Of a DNA stretch of 22,442 bases, positions 14,254-22,292 are shown piece by piece. The notes below the pieces were generated by a model. That model was not told where the DNA came from and ran no database searches. It saw only the letters and a program-made list of their open reading frames with translations. Source of the DNA: Dehalococcoidia bacterium. Its GTDB lineage: Bacteria > Chloroflexota > Dehalococcoidia > Dehalococcoidales > JAUWYK01. The first letter of the stretch is position 1; every line of letters starts with the position of its first letter. The stretch is from assembly GCA_030615865.1 (NCBI GenBank), contig JAUWYK010000026.1, positions 1-22,442 of the forward strand, in the 5' to 3' direction. A program made the position numbers and the translations under genes.

Positions 14254-14275
14254 AAATGTTTCAAGGACGTTTTTA

Positions 14276-15274
14276 GTGAATGTAAAGAGTAAACTGACTA
14301 AGCCTGTCGGTCTGGCAAGTTTGGTAATCCTTTTATTCCTGCTCCCGGTATTCATCAAACAGCCTTACTACATTCACATCTTCATCGTAACGATGCTATA
14401 TATCATCGTCGTTAGCAGCCTACGCACGGTAGCCCTTTCCGGTCAAGTATCCATTGGCCATGCTGCTTTCATGGGCATTGGCGCTTACTTTTCCGGTGTA
14501 GTATCAAAAGAGCTGGGCTTGACCCCTTGGCTCACCATACCGTTAGGTGGTTTGGCAGCAATGATTATTGCCATTTTGATGGGTTACCCATTTACTAGGG
14601 TAAGGGCAATCTACTTTTCCATGGTGAGCCTTTTTGGGGGAATGGTGATAGTGTCTTTAATAAGAGTGGCCCAAAAATGGACTGGTGCTGCTGGCCTCGC
14701 CGGTATCCCTCCATTAAGCCCCATCAATATTCCCGGCGTAATAAATATAGTTTTTCTCGGCCAGAAAGTGCCATACTATTATTTCACTCTGCTGCTAACC
14801 ATAATCTGCCTCTTGGTCCTTTACCGGATTGAGCACTCTCGTACCGGTATGACATGGAAGGCTATTGCCCAGTCTTACATGGTGGCCTCCAGCGTCGGCG
14901 TAAATGAGGCTGGGTCTAGGGTCCTTGCCTTTGCTGTGGGCTGTTTTTTTGCCGGTATAGCTGGCGCTAGCTATGCTCATTACAATCTGGTATTGACACC
15001 CAGCACTTTTAGTTTTTTTCCAAGCATATTCCTGGTTATGTATATGCTAGTAGGTGGCAGAGGAAGCTTTGCCGGACCTATTATCGGAACAGCCATTCTG
15101 GTGATGGTTCCCGAGCTTTTTCGTTGGCTAAAAGAATTCACTCCGTTTGTTTTGGGAGCTATAATGGTAATTGTAGTCTTTTTGATGCCTCAGGGCATTG
15201 CTGGTTTGCTTGAACAAACTAAATCAAAATTTAGACAACTTCGTCGGAGAGAGGTACCCGGGAGTGCTGCTTGA
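14276..15274 (+). CDS. livM: Branched-chain-type ABC transporter permease (LivM family)
   Basis: The protein has 332 residues from the GTG at 14276, which has AAGGA 8 bases upstream. An in-frame TTG at 14237 would add 13 residues and overlap livH, and is less well supported. About nine membrane helices are visible. LivM blocks are ALSGQVSIGHAAFMGIGAYFSG near the first third, KAIAQSYMVASSVGVN in the cytoplasmic loop, and MYMLVGGRGSFAGPIIGTAI near the end. It pairs with LivH to make the transport path. Its last codons contain the start of livG: the two genes overlap by 11 bases. Confidence 0.92.
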   Translation: MNVKSKLTKPVGLASLVILLFLLPVFIKQPYYIHIFIVTMLYIIVVSSLRTVALSGQVSIGHAAFMGIGAYFSGVVSKELGLTPWLTIPLGGLAAMIIAILMGYPFTRVRAIYFSMVSLFGGMVIVSLIRVAQKWTGAAGLAGIPPLSPINIPGVINIVFLGQKVPYYYFTLLLTIICLLVLYRIEHSRTGMTWKAIAQSYMVASSVGVNEAGSRVLAFAVGCFFAGIAGASYAHYNLVLTPSTFSFFPSIFLVMYMLVGGRGSFAGPIIGTAILVMVPELFRWLKEFTPFVLGAIMVIVVFLMPQGIAGLLEQTKSKFRQLRRREVPGSAA

Positions 15275-16025
15275 AACCAAGAGGCTAACCAAGTATTTTG
15301 GAGGATTAGCTGCTGTTGCCGACTTGGATATACATGTCAACCAGGGGGAAATAGTCGGCTTAATCGGTCCCAACGGTGCTGGGAAAACGACCGTCTTCAA
15401 TTTGATAACTGGCGTTCTGCGCCCGACAAGGGGAGAGATAATATTTGACGGGAAAGATATAACTGGTAAGAAACCACATGTAACTGCTAAGATGGGAATA
15501 GGTCGCACTTTTCAATTAGCCTCCCTTTTTGCTGATTTCACTGTGCTGGAAAATATAGTGGCATCGTTCTATTTATACCCAAGGTCTGGCTTCTGGGAGG
15601 CTATGTTCAATACCCCTGGGTACCGCAAGAAAGAGGAATATATCTTAAACCAGGCTATGGAAATCTTGCAGCTCGTGGGACTAGATAAAGTAAAGGAAGA
15701 GCTTGCCAGCAATCTCCCCCATGGCTACCAAAAGGTACTTGGCGTGGCTAGAGCCTTGGCGGTTAAGCCGAAACTACTATTACTTGATGAGCCAATAGCT
15801 GGGATGACCCATGATGAAATTGATTTTTCACTCAGAGCCTTTGAGAAAATGCGGTCACAAGGGATGACTATTCTCTTGGTTGAGCATAATATGGGGATCA
15901 TGAGTTTATGTGACAGGGTGATAGTGTTAAACTTTGGAAATAAAATTGCCGAAGGTTTGCCTGAAGAAATGAGGCAGAATGAAGATGTAATCCAAGCCTA
16001 CTTTGGGAGTGAGCATGCTGCTTAG
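15264..16025 (+). CDS. livG: Branched-chain-type ABC transporter ATP-binding protein (LivG family)
   Basis: I place the start at GTG 15264 (GAGAGG upstream), giving 253 residues that begin VLLETKRLTKYFGG as usual for LivG; a TTG at 15198 would add 22 residues unlike the family. Walker A is GPNGAGKT (35-42), Walker B LLLLDE (171-176) and the switch His is H208 in VEHN. The signature motif region reads NLPHGYQK (150-157), a loosened version of the LPYGQQR usual in LivG. The FQLASLFADFTVLENI block is typical. It powers import together with LivF at the cytoplasmic face. It overlaps livM and livF by 11 bases each. Confidence 0.92.
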   Translation: MLLETKRLTKYFGGLAAVADLDIHVNQGEIVGLIGPNGAGKTTVFNLITGVLRPTRGEIIFDGKDITGKKPHVTAKMGIGRTFQLASLFADFTVLENIVASFYLYPRSGFWEAMFNTPGYRKKEEYILNQAMEILQLVGLDKVKEELASNLPHGYQKVLGVARALAVKPKLLLLDEPIAGMTHDEIDFSLRAFEKMRSQGMTILLVEHNMGIMSLCDRVIVLNFGNKIAEGLPEEMRQNEDVIQAYFGSEHAA

Positions 16026-16722
16026 TGTGAAAGACCTAACAGTACATTATGGTAAAGCCATAGCCGTAGACAGTGTCTCCCTGGACGTTGCTGAGGGCGC
16101 TGTAGTTACTATTATTGGGGCTAACGGAGCTGGCAAAAGCACCATTTTGAAAGCCTTGTCCGGGTTAACACCATTAACCTCGGGGGAAATATGGTTTCTG
16201 GACAGAAGGATAGATGGGATGGCACCTTTTCATATCGTGAATCTTGGCCTAGTCCATATTCCTGAAGGCCGAAGGCTTTTCCCTTATCTTACCGTTTTAA
16301 GCAACCTTAAACTTGGTGCCAGTTTACGGAAGGACAAGGCTGGCATAAAGAAGGACATGGATGAGGTCTTTGAGTACTTCCCTATATTATGGGAGAGGCG
16401 CAATCAAAAGGCCGGGACTTTGAGCGGTGGCGAACAACAGATGTTAGCCATTGCTCGCAGCTTAATGGCCAAACCAAAGCTGCTTTTGATGGACGAGCCT
16501 TCGCTAGGATTGGCTCCTAAACTGGTTAATGAACTGGTCCCTGTGATTAGGAATATCAATGAAAGGGGAGTTGGCGTTCTTTTGGTAGAACAAAATGTTC
16601 CCTTAGCCCTCCTGGTAGCCAAGAGGGCTTATGCACTACAAGTTGGCAAAGTCATTCTAGAGGGTGACATCGACGAATTCAAAGGTAGCGAGACTGTCAA
16701 GAGAGCATACCTGGGAGGATAA
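16015..16722 (+). CDS. livF: Branched-chain-type ABC transporter ATP-binding protein (LivF family)
   Basis: From the ATG at 16015 (GGGAG 5 bases upstream) the protein has 235 residues and starts MLLSVKDLTVHYGK. Walker A is GANGAGKS (35-42), the signature LSGGEQQ (136-142) is intact, and Walker B is LLLMDE (156-161). The switch position is Gln in LVEQN, which is normal for LivF. The VHIPEGRRLFPYLTV block is a LivF hallmark. It forms the ATPase heterodimer with LivG. It is the last gene of the importer operon; AOR 2 starts 144 bases later and could be read through, since no terminator hairpin is evident. Confidence 0.94.
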   Translation: MLLSVKDLTVHYGKAIAVDSVSLDVAEGAVVTIIGANGAGKSTILKALSGLTPLTSGEIWFLDRRIDGMAPFHIVNLGLVHIPEGRRLFPYLTVLSNLKLGASLRKDKAGIKKDMDEVFEYFPILWERRNQKAGTLSGGEQQMLAIARSLMAKPKLLLMDEPSLGLAPKLVNELVPVIRNINERGVGVLLVEQNVPLALLVAKRAYALQVGKVILEGDIDEFKGSETVKRAYLGG

Positions 16723-16866
16723 ACCACACGCCAAGGCGAGGACCAATACCACTAGAGCAGAGTAAGGGGATGACCTACAAGTTTACTATCGAGGTTTATG
16801 TCGTTGAGCTTGAGATTTGCCATTTCAGCGGCGCGTGTTAAGTCTAATATAAAAAGCGAGGTGAAC

Positions 16867-18717
16867 ATGACTGAGAGCTACGGGGGAAGGCTAAGTTTAG
16901 ACCTGTCTACTGGAGAAATAACAAAAGGGGAAATTGAGGAAGACGTTATTAGGAAGTTTATCGGTGGAAAGGGGTTTGCAGCCAAAGTACTTTACGATGA
17001 GTTAAAGCCGGGGACAAATCCCTTAAGTCCAGATAATATTTTGGTCATGGTGACGGGCCCTCTTGCTGGAACAAGTGCTCCCGCATTTCCAAAGACAGCA
17101 TTTGCCACTAAATCTCCTTTGACAGGAATATTTATCGATAGTTATGTTGGGGGGAATTTGGGCCCTGAAATTAGATTTGCTGGCTACGAGCTTGTGACCA
17201 TAGGAGGAAAGGCGGAAAAGCCGGTATGCGTGTACATTAATGATGAAGAGGTCAAAATCGAAGACGCAAGTGACTTGTGGGGCAAGGATGTAGTGGAAAC
17301 CGAAGAAGCTCTGAAAGATAGGTTTGGTGAGAAAGCAAGGATTGCGTCTATAGGACCGGCTGGAGAAAATCTAATAAATCATGCTTGCGTATGTCATCAG
17401 ATTTACAGGCAGGCTGGCAGAGGGGGAATAGGGGCGGTAATGGGCTCCAAGAACCTGAAAGCAATAGTGGTAAAGGGGAGTGGTAAAGTTAAGGTAGCAG
17501 ATGAAGGTAAATTCAATGAGGCCGTTAGGGAAGCCAACGAGAACATAAGGAATAATAAGGTCATACAAGAGGGCCTAGCTAAATATGGGACATTAACTAT
17601 GGTGCCTATGGCTCAAGCAATGGGCATTGGCACAGTCAAAAACTATTCTGGCGGAGTTATGGAAGAGGAAGTAGCGGAGCGGCTTTCTGGACCGGCGATA
17701 GAGGCGAGGTATAAGCCTAAACACCTATCTTGTTTTAGATGCCCGATAGCCTGCGAGAAGCTCGTTAGAATAACAGGTGGGAAACGGGGCGAATTTACAG
17801 CAGAAACTGAGTTTGAAACCCTCATGCTACTAGGTCCGAATATCGGAATAACAGATTATGAGACAATAGCATATCTGGGCTTACTCTGCGACAGAATGGG
17901 AATGGATACGATTCAAACCGGAAATGCAATGTCTTTTGTCATGGAATGCTATGAAAAAGGGCTAATATCTAAACGTGATACACAGGGTTTGGAGCCAAAT
18001 TTTGGGAATGAGCAAGCTGTGATCGAGATGGTAACGGACATAGCCTACAGAAAAGGTTTTGGCAAGTTACTTGCCCAAGGCACAAAGGCGATGGCTGATA
18101 AGATTGGCCGTGATTCAAAAAAATTTGCTATGCATGTAAAGGGATTAGCTTTTCCAGCTGCTTGGGATGTACGAGGTGCCCAAGGACACGGATTCAGTTT
18201 CGCTGTTAGCGATAGAGGCGCCTGTCACTTAAGTTCTGACGTCGACTTTATCGAATTCTCCGGTGCCCCGGGAATTGCTGACAGGTTTTCTCTTGAGGGG
18301 AAGCCAAAGTTGGTAAAGGATACCGAAGACCTTGCCACTGCACGTGAGACTCTTATCAGCTGTATTTTCAACTTTCTCCCGCCAGAAATCCACCTAAAAC
18401 TCTTAAATAGTGCATTCGGCACGGACATCAGCATGGACGAATTCCTACTTGTTGGGGAAAGAATAGAACAGCTAATAAGAGCATTTAATGTCAGGGAAGG
18501 GAATATATCTAGGAAAGATGACATTCTACCGGGTAGGGTCTTTGAAGAACCTATACCTAAAGGACCTAGTGAGGGGCATAAGATAAGCAGGGAGAAATTT
18601 GAGGAAGCGCTACGTATTTATTATGAGTTACGCGGGTGGAATAAGGATGGAGTTCCTACTAAAAAGAAACTTGAGGACTTGGGATTGGGAAAGGCTGCGC
18701 AGGAAATAGGCATTTGA
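16867..18717 (+). CDS. aor: Aldehyde ferredoxin oxidoreductase (tungsten/molybdopterin), copy 2
   Basis: I choose ATG 16867, preceded by GAGGTG at a good distance, giving 616 residues; an in-frame ATG at 16798 would add 23 residues with no family similarity. The CxxCxxxC cluster ligands are C289, C292 and C296, at the same positions as in AOR 1, with C499 as likely fourth ligand. Other blocks are VTGPLAGTSAPAFPKTAFATK, GRGGIGAVMGSKNLKAIVV and WDVRGAQGHGFSFAVSDRGACH, the last with the usual Cys that AOR 1 lacks. It oxidises an aldehyde to an acid with ferredoxin, or the reverse. Sequence differences from AOR 1 are wide, so this is not a recent duplicate. It lies between the importer operon and an acyl-CoA ligase gene. 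It has no MoaD beside it. Confidence 0.95.
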   Translation: MTESYGGRLSLDLSTGEITKGEIEEDVIRKFIGGKGFAAKVLYDELKPGTNPLSPDNILVMVTGPLAGTSAPAFPKTAFATKSPLTGIFIDSYVGGNLGPEIRFAGYELVTIGGKAEKPVCVYINDEEVKIEDASDLWGKDVVETEEALKDRFGEKARIASIGPAGENLINHACVCHQIYRQAGRGGIGAVMGSKNLKAIVVKGSGKVKVADEGKFNEAVREANENIRNNKVIQEGLAKYGTLTMVPMAQAMGIGTVKNYSGGVMEEEVAERLSGPAIEARYKPKHLSCFRCPIACEKLVRITGGKRGEFTAETEFETLMLLGPNIGITDYETIAYLGLLCDRMGMDTIQTGNAMSFVMECYEKGLISKRDTQGLEPNFGNEQAVIEMVTDIAYRKGFGKLLAQGTKAMADKIGRDSKKFAMHVKGLAFPAAWDVRGAQGHGFSFAVSDRGACHLSSDVDFIEFSGAPGIADRFSLEGKPKLVKDTEDLATARETLISCIFNFLPPEIHLKLLNSAFGTDISMDEFLLVGERIEQLIRAFNVREGNISRKDDILPGRVFEEPIPKGPSEGHKISREKFEEALRIYYELRGWNKDGVPTKKKLEDLGLGKAAQEIGI

Positions 18718-18731
18718 AAATACGAACTGAC

Positions 18732-18764
18732 GGCCTCTGCCAGGGGAAACTGAGGTATTAAGGG
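18732..18764 (-). repeat. 33-bp dispersed repeat, copy B
   Basis: This stretch lies on the minus strand between AOR 2 and the acyl-CoA ligase gene. It matches copy A at 28 of 33 and copy C at 26 of 33 positions. The minus-strand frame stays open upstream across the gap and reads KSLFQVKVRPLIPQFPLAE, resembling the peptide tail encoded at copy C. Probably the relic of a coding sequence. Confidence 0.5.
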
Positions 18765-18824
18765 TCTTACCTTGACTTGGAACAGACTTTTCGCGAGCGG
18801 TTGATCGAGGAGGTGAAGTGTTAA

Positions 18825-20387
18825 ATGACCATAGCGGAGATGCTAGCCAGAAATGCTAGAATGTACCCCAATGACTGCGCACTTATTGAGCTAAAACCGA
18901 GCGAGAAGATAAGAAAAGAAATCACCTGGAAGGAATTTGATGAAAGGGTCAATAGAATTGCCAATGCCCTCATTGATAGGGGAGTCAGCAAGGGCGACAA
19001 GGTTATACACCTAATGATGAACTCCATAAACTGGCTGGAAACCTATTTTGGCATCGTAAGAACCGGAGCATGGGCAGTTCCCCTCAACTTCAGGTTCACC
19101 AGTAGAGATATTAAGTACTGCGCTGATATAGCAGAAGGCAAGGTAATGATTTTAGGCGAGGAATTCACCGAAAGGGTAGAAGCCATTCGCTCCCAGCTAC
19201 CGACGATAAAGGACTACATATTTGTCGGTCAGAACCTGCCTGAGGCCATGGAGGACTTTGAAGACGTAATCAACAAAGCCTCACCCCATCCGGTAGATAT
19301 AGAGTTAAGCGATGAAGATGCCTGTGGGCTCTATTTCACCTCAGGCACCACTGGAGCACCAAAGCCTATACTACTTACTCATAAGAATATGGAATGTGCG
19401 GCTATCACCGAGAACCGTCACCACTATCAAACACACGATGATAATTTTATCCTTATACCCCCCCTATACCACACCGGAGCCAAAATGCATTGGTTTGGCA
19501 GCCTAATTGTAGGTGGTCGGGCTACACTGCTAACTGAAATTAGCCCTCAATATATTTTTGAAGCGATTCATAAAGAGAGAGGGACGGTAGTATGGCTACT
19601 GGTGCCCTGGGCTCAAGACATTCTTGTTGCCCTGGATAGGGGAGAGCTAAGGAAAGAGGACTATGACCTAAGCTGCTGGCGGCTTATGCATATGGGGGCA
19701 CAACCTATACCGGTGAGCCTGATTAGACATTGGAAACAATATTTCCCCGATATGCAGTACGATACCAGCTACGGGCTAAGCGAAACCACCGGACCAGGAT
19801 GCGTCAACCTTGGCATAGAGAATCAGCATAAGTTGCAAGCTACCGGCAAGCCTGGCTTTAACTGGGAGACCCGCATCGTCAATGACAAGGGTGAGAATGT
19901 TGCCCCTGGGGAGGTCGGCGAGCTGCTGGTCAGGGGCAATGGGGTGATGAAAGAATACTACAAGAACCCGGAAAAAACAGCGGAGACTATCAAGGATGGC
20001 TGGCTTTATACCAGCGATATGGCTAGAGAGGATGACGACGGGTTTATCTACATCGTTGATAGAAAGAAGGATGTGGTCATCACTGGGGGTGAGAACATCT
20101 TTCCTGTAGAGATAGAGGAGGTTCTGCGGCGACATTCCAAGATTTATGATGCTGGGGTAATTGGTATTCCAGATGAGAGGCTAGGTGAGATAGCTCTAGC
20201 CGTAATCGACCCCAAGCCCGGGGAGACACTGACTGAAGAAGAGGTAAAAGAGTTCTGCGAACAGAATTTGCCCAAGTATAAGAGACCAAGGCGCATCATG
20301 TTTGACAAGGTACCACGGAATCCCACCGGTAAGATAGAGAAACCAAAACTAAGACAAAAATATGCCGGAGCTAAAAAGGAGCTTTAG
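18825..20387 (+). CDS. AMP-forming acyl-CoA ligase (fatty-acyl / FadD-like)
   Basis: This 520-residue adenylate-forming enzyme has the phosphate loop YFTSGTTGAPKPILLTHKN (170-188), YGLSETTGP (316-324), TSDMA (396-400) with the ribose-binding Asp, the hinge DRKKDVVITGGENIFPVEIEE (412-432) and the catalytic lysine K503 in PTGKIEKPKL. It activates a carboxylic acid to its CoA thioester with ATP. Chain length or aromatic preference cannot be set by eye; it resembles medium- to long-chain and aryl acid ligases. GAGGAGGTG 9 bases before the ATG supports the start. It follows AOR 2 by about 107 bases, repeating the AOR-plus-ligase pairing seen on the minus strand but with a ligase of a different family. 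Confidence 0.93.
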   Translation: MTIAEMLARNARMYPNDCALIELKPSEKIRKEITWKEFDERVNRIANALIDRGVSKGDKVIHLMMNSINWLETYFGIVRTGAWAVPLNFRFTSRDIKYCADIAEGKVMILGEEFTERVEAIRSQLPTIKDYIFVGQNLPEAMEDFEDVINKASPHPVDIELSDEDACGLYFTSGTTGAPKPILLTHKNMECAAITENRHHYQTHDDNFILIPPLYHTGAKMHWFGSLIVGGRATLLTEISPQYIFEAIHKERGTVVWLLVPWAQDILVALDRGELRKEDYDLSCWRLMHMGAQPIPVSLIRHWKQYFPDMQYDTSYGLSETTGPGCVNLGIENQHKLQATGKPGFNWETRIVNDKGENVAPGEVGELLVRGNGVMKEYYKNPEKTAETIKDGWLYTSDMAREDDDGFIYIVDRKKDVVITGGENIFPVEIEEVLRRHSKIYDAGVIGIPDERLGEIALAVIDPKPGETLTEEEVKEFCEQNLPKYKRPRRIMFDKVPRNPTGKIEKPKLRQKYAGAKKEL

Positions 20388-20469
20388 GGTCTAAAATTTG
20401 CATAATTAAAGATAAAAGACTCGAGCTGTCGAGATGCTTGATAAGGGGCTACAAGGTGTGATAGTAGGC

Positions 20470-20502
20470 AGACTCTGCCAAGGAAAACTGGGGTACTACG
20501 GG
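20470..20502 (-). repeat. 33-bp dispersed repeat, copy C
   Basis: Minus-strand copy matching copy B at 26 of 33 and copy A at 25 of 33 positions. It lies about 80 bases after the acyl-CoA ligase stop, inside the remnant frame described above. Confidence 0.5.
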
Positions 20503-20701
20503 CTCTTGTCCTTTCTTCCTAACTAGCTTAAATAGTTTACCCCCCTCCCATGTAAATGGCCTCAGCTGCAATCGGGCAAGTGGCATCCTGCCTTTTTTGA
20601 TTATGACTTTCACCTCAGCACTGAACGATTGTCCATAATGTTTAAGGGAGTTACCTACAAAAGTATCGGACACTTGTAGGTAAAGTAGTAGACAAGGATT
20701 G

Positions 20702-20730
20702 TTGACAACTGACCTGTTATGTGCCATAAT
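20702..20730 (+). promoter_or_regulatory. Near-consensus sigma-70 promoter of the dockerin gene
   Basis: Perfect TTGACA (20702-20707), 17-base spacer and CATAAT (20725-20730, five of six). Start point near 20737, giving a 50-base leader. Confidence 0.75.
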
Positions 20731-20786
20731 GATGGCCAGCTGTCCAGAAGCGGCGACATTTAAGGAGGATAGCAAAGAAAAGGGTA

Positions 20787-22202
20787 ATGAAAATCCTAGG
20801 CATAATAATCATTGTGGCACTGCTTCTGGGTGGTGGAGCAGTGGCAGCGGAACCAGTGATTCCAGATGTGCCAGTGGTTCCAGCGGAAGTCAGAATTTGT
20901 GCCCCCGATGAACCAGCCCCAGATAGTGATTTCACGGCTGGCCTCAGTATCAGCGAGGTCGTGGACTTTGATGGCTGCTACTATGATGTCTCCCTTGATG
21001 CCTCGGTGTTACGGCTGGATAATATAACCTCAGGGCTGATAGGGTCAATAACAATACCGGTTGACCTCTATTGGGAGATTAGTTCGGGGACATGGCGGGT
21101 TGTTCAGAGTATTCCGGGGGCAATCGGGGTGAGTGGATCCGGCTATCTGGCGGTATTGCACTTTCATGTCATTGGCTCTGAAGGCGACAGCGGTGCTATA
21201 AGTCTATCCAACGGTACGCTGTATGATACCCTCGCTGAGGAGATACCAGCAGCAACATGGGCTGGGGATTCGGTAGATGTGGCGAGCCTGGATACCACAC
21301 CGCCTGCTGTAGCCAGCGTGTTACCTGAAGCTGATGCCTTTGGTGTAGACGAAGACACTCCGATAAGTGCTACCTTCAGCGACACTATGGATGCGGCGAC
21401 CATTACTGCCGGCAGCTTTACCCTGGTAACTGACAGCATACCGGTATCAGGTAGCGTTTCCTATAATAGTATCACCTATACCGCTACCTTCACCCCGGAT
21501 GCCGACCTGGCTGGTAGTACTATCTATACGGCGACTTTAAGCACGGCTATTACCGATACCGCGGGTAATCCACTGGCTTCAGCTTATTCGTGGAGTTTTA
21601 CCACTGCTGTTGCGATTAGCCCTGCGGTTGCAGTTGGCATCGATGCCCCGACTGAGGTAGCACCTGATAGCGACTTTACGGCTTACGTCACTATCAGCGA
21701 GGTGACCGACTTCGATGCCTGCCAGTATGATGTTACCTTTGATGCCTCAGTGCTACGGCTGGATGATGTTACCTCGGGACTCATAGGATCAACGACAATA
21801 CCGGTTGACCTCTATTGGGAGATTAGTTCGGGGACATGGAGGGTTGTTCAGAGTATTCCGGGGGCAACCGGGGTAAGTGACTCCGGCTATCTGGCGGTAT
21901 TGCACTTCCATGTTATCGGCTCTGAAGGCGCCAGCAGTGCTATAAGTCTATCCAACGGCATGCTGTGGAATATCCAGGCTGATTGGATAGCGACAGTATG
22001 GAGTTGGGATTCAGTAGATGTCACCTGGGTGCTACCGGGGGATGCCAATGGCGATGGTGTTATCAATGCCCTTGATATTACCAAGGTGGAGAGGATTATA
22101 GCCTTACTGGATGCCCAAACACCCGGGGCTGATGCCAATCAAGATGGCGTGGTCAATGCTCTGGATATTACCGCGACAGAGAGGGCGCTTTGTTGTGGCT
22201 AG
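20787..22202 (+). CDS. Secreted cohesin-like / Ig-like / cohesin-like / dockerin protein
   Basis: This 471-residue protein has a signal peptide (1-21, cleavage likely after AVA). Residues about 33-166 and 281-413 are two closely similar beta domains of cohesin type (DFTAxxSISEVxDFDxCxYDV at the start, YLAVLHFHVIGSEG near the end). Between them, 170-274 is a Big_5 Ig-like domain (TTPPAVASVLPEADAFGVD to SAYSWSFTT). Residues 417-468 are a type I dockerin with two complete calcium loops, DANGDGVINALD (419-430) and DANQDGVVNALD (449-460). Cohesin-dockerin pairs join extracellular proteins in cellulosomes and occur more widely in other bacteria and archaea. Having both types in one chain could allow self-assembly or capping. 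AAGGAGG lies 18 bases before the ATG and a poor AAAAGGG sits closer, so initiation is slightly unclear. It has its own promoter. Confidence 0.88.
   Translation: MKILGIIIIVALLLGGGAVAAEPVIPDVPVVPAEVRICAPDEPAPDSDFTAGLSISEVVDFDGCYYDVSLDASVLRLDNITSGLIGSITIPVDLYWEISSGTWRVVQSIPGAIGVSGSGYLAVLHFHVIGSEGDSGAISLSNGTLYDTLAEEIPAATWAGDSVDVASLDTTPPAVASVLPEADAFGVDEDTPISATFSDTMDAATITAGSFTLVTDSIPVSGSVSYNSITYTATFTPDADLAGSTIYTATLSTAITDTAGNPLASAYSWSFTTAVAISPAVAVGIDAPTEVAPDSDFTAYVTISEVTDFDACQYDVTFDASVLRLDDVTSGLIGSTTIPVDLYWEISSGTWRVVQSIPGATGVSDSGYLAVLHFHVIGSEGASSAISLSNGMLWNIQADWIATVWSWDSVDVTWVLPGDANGDGVINALDITKVERIIALLDAQTPGADANQDGVVNALDITATERALCCG
21051..21214 (+). repeat. Intragenic repeat copy 1 (cohesin-like domain 1)
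   Basis: This 164-base segment matches 21795-21958 at all but 10 positions by eye, about 94 percent, without gaps. Similarity falls off outside this block, both upstream and downstream. Confidence 0.85.
21795..21958 (+). repeat. Intragenic repeat copy 2 (cohesin-like domain 2)
   Basis: Partner of 21051-21214 at a distance of 744 bases in the same gene. Recent duplication or gene conversion within the gene explains the high identity. Confidence 0.85.
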
Positions 22203-22236
22203 ATTGATTATTAGAGCCCGAGTTTAAAGAAGCAAC

Positions 22237-22258
22237 CTTCGGATGACATTAGCCGAAG
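22237..22258 (+). repeat. Small hairpin after the dockerin gene
   Basis: CTTCGG and CCGAAG form a 6-bp stem around a 10-base loop, 35 bases past the stop. No T run follows directly. Confidence 0.35.
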
Positions 22259-22266
22259 CCTCAAAC

Positions 22267-22292
22267 GCAATTGAACGATTGCTTGTTTTGTT
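22267..22292 (+). terminator. Weak rho-independent terminator candidate
   Basis: GCAAT (22267-22271) pairs with ATTGC (22278-22282) and is followed by the T-rich TTGTTTTGTT. The stem is short and AT-containing, so strength would be low. The remaining bases to 22442 include an isolated TTGACA at 22343-22348 without a clear -10, and no gene. Confidence 0.35.

Larger units (their letters stand above)
20449..20775 (-). pseudogene. Possible decayed coding remnant on the minus strand
   Basis: A 108-codon frame runs here. Its C-terminal part, GGKLFKLVRKKGQEPVVPQF followed by SLAES, resembles the minus-strand peptide encoded at 18732-18790 (KSLF, then PLIPQFPLAEA). The N-terminal part looks random, overlaps the dockerin promoter and has no good ribosome site. 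I read it as the tail of a lost gene rather than an expressed protein. The parent family is not recognised; a transposase or other mobile protein is only one option. Confidence 0.25.
20388..20786. other. Intergenic region before the dockerin gene
   Basis: This 399-base gap contains copy C of the dispersed repeat inside a weak minus-strand frame, a small CTCGA/TCGAG inverted repeat near 20421-20434 and the promoter at 20702-20730. No intact gene is convincing. Confidence 0.55.

Noticed and set aside
14237..14275. Upstream TTG start for livM
   Set aside because: It overlaps livH and lacks a good ribosome site; GTG 14276 has AAGGA at proper distance.
15198..15263. Upstream TTG start for livG
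   Set aside because: The extra 22 residues do not resemble LivG N-termini, and GTG 15264 has a GAGAGG site and fits the family start.
16798..16866. Upstream ATG start for AOR 2
   Set aside because: No ribosome site and 23 residues unlike any AOR N-terminus; ATG 16867 has GAGGTG and gives a length equal to AOR 1.
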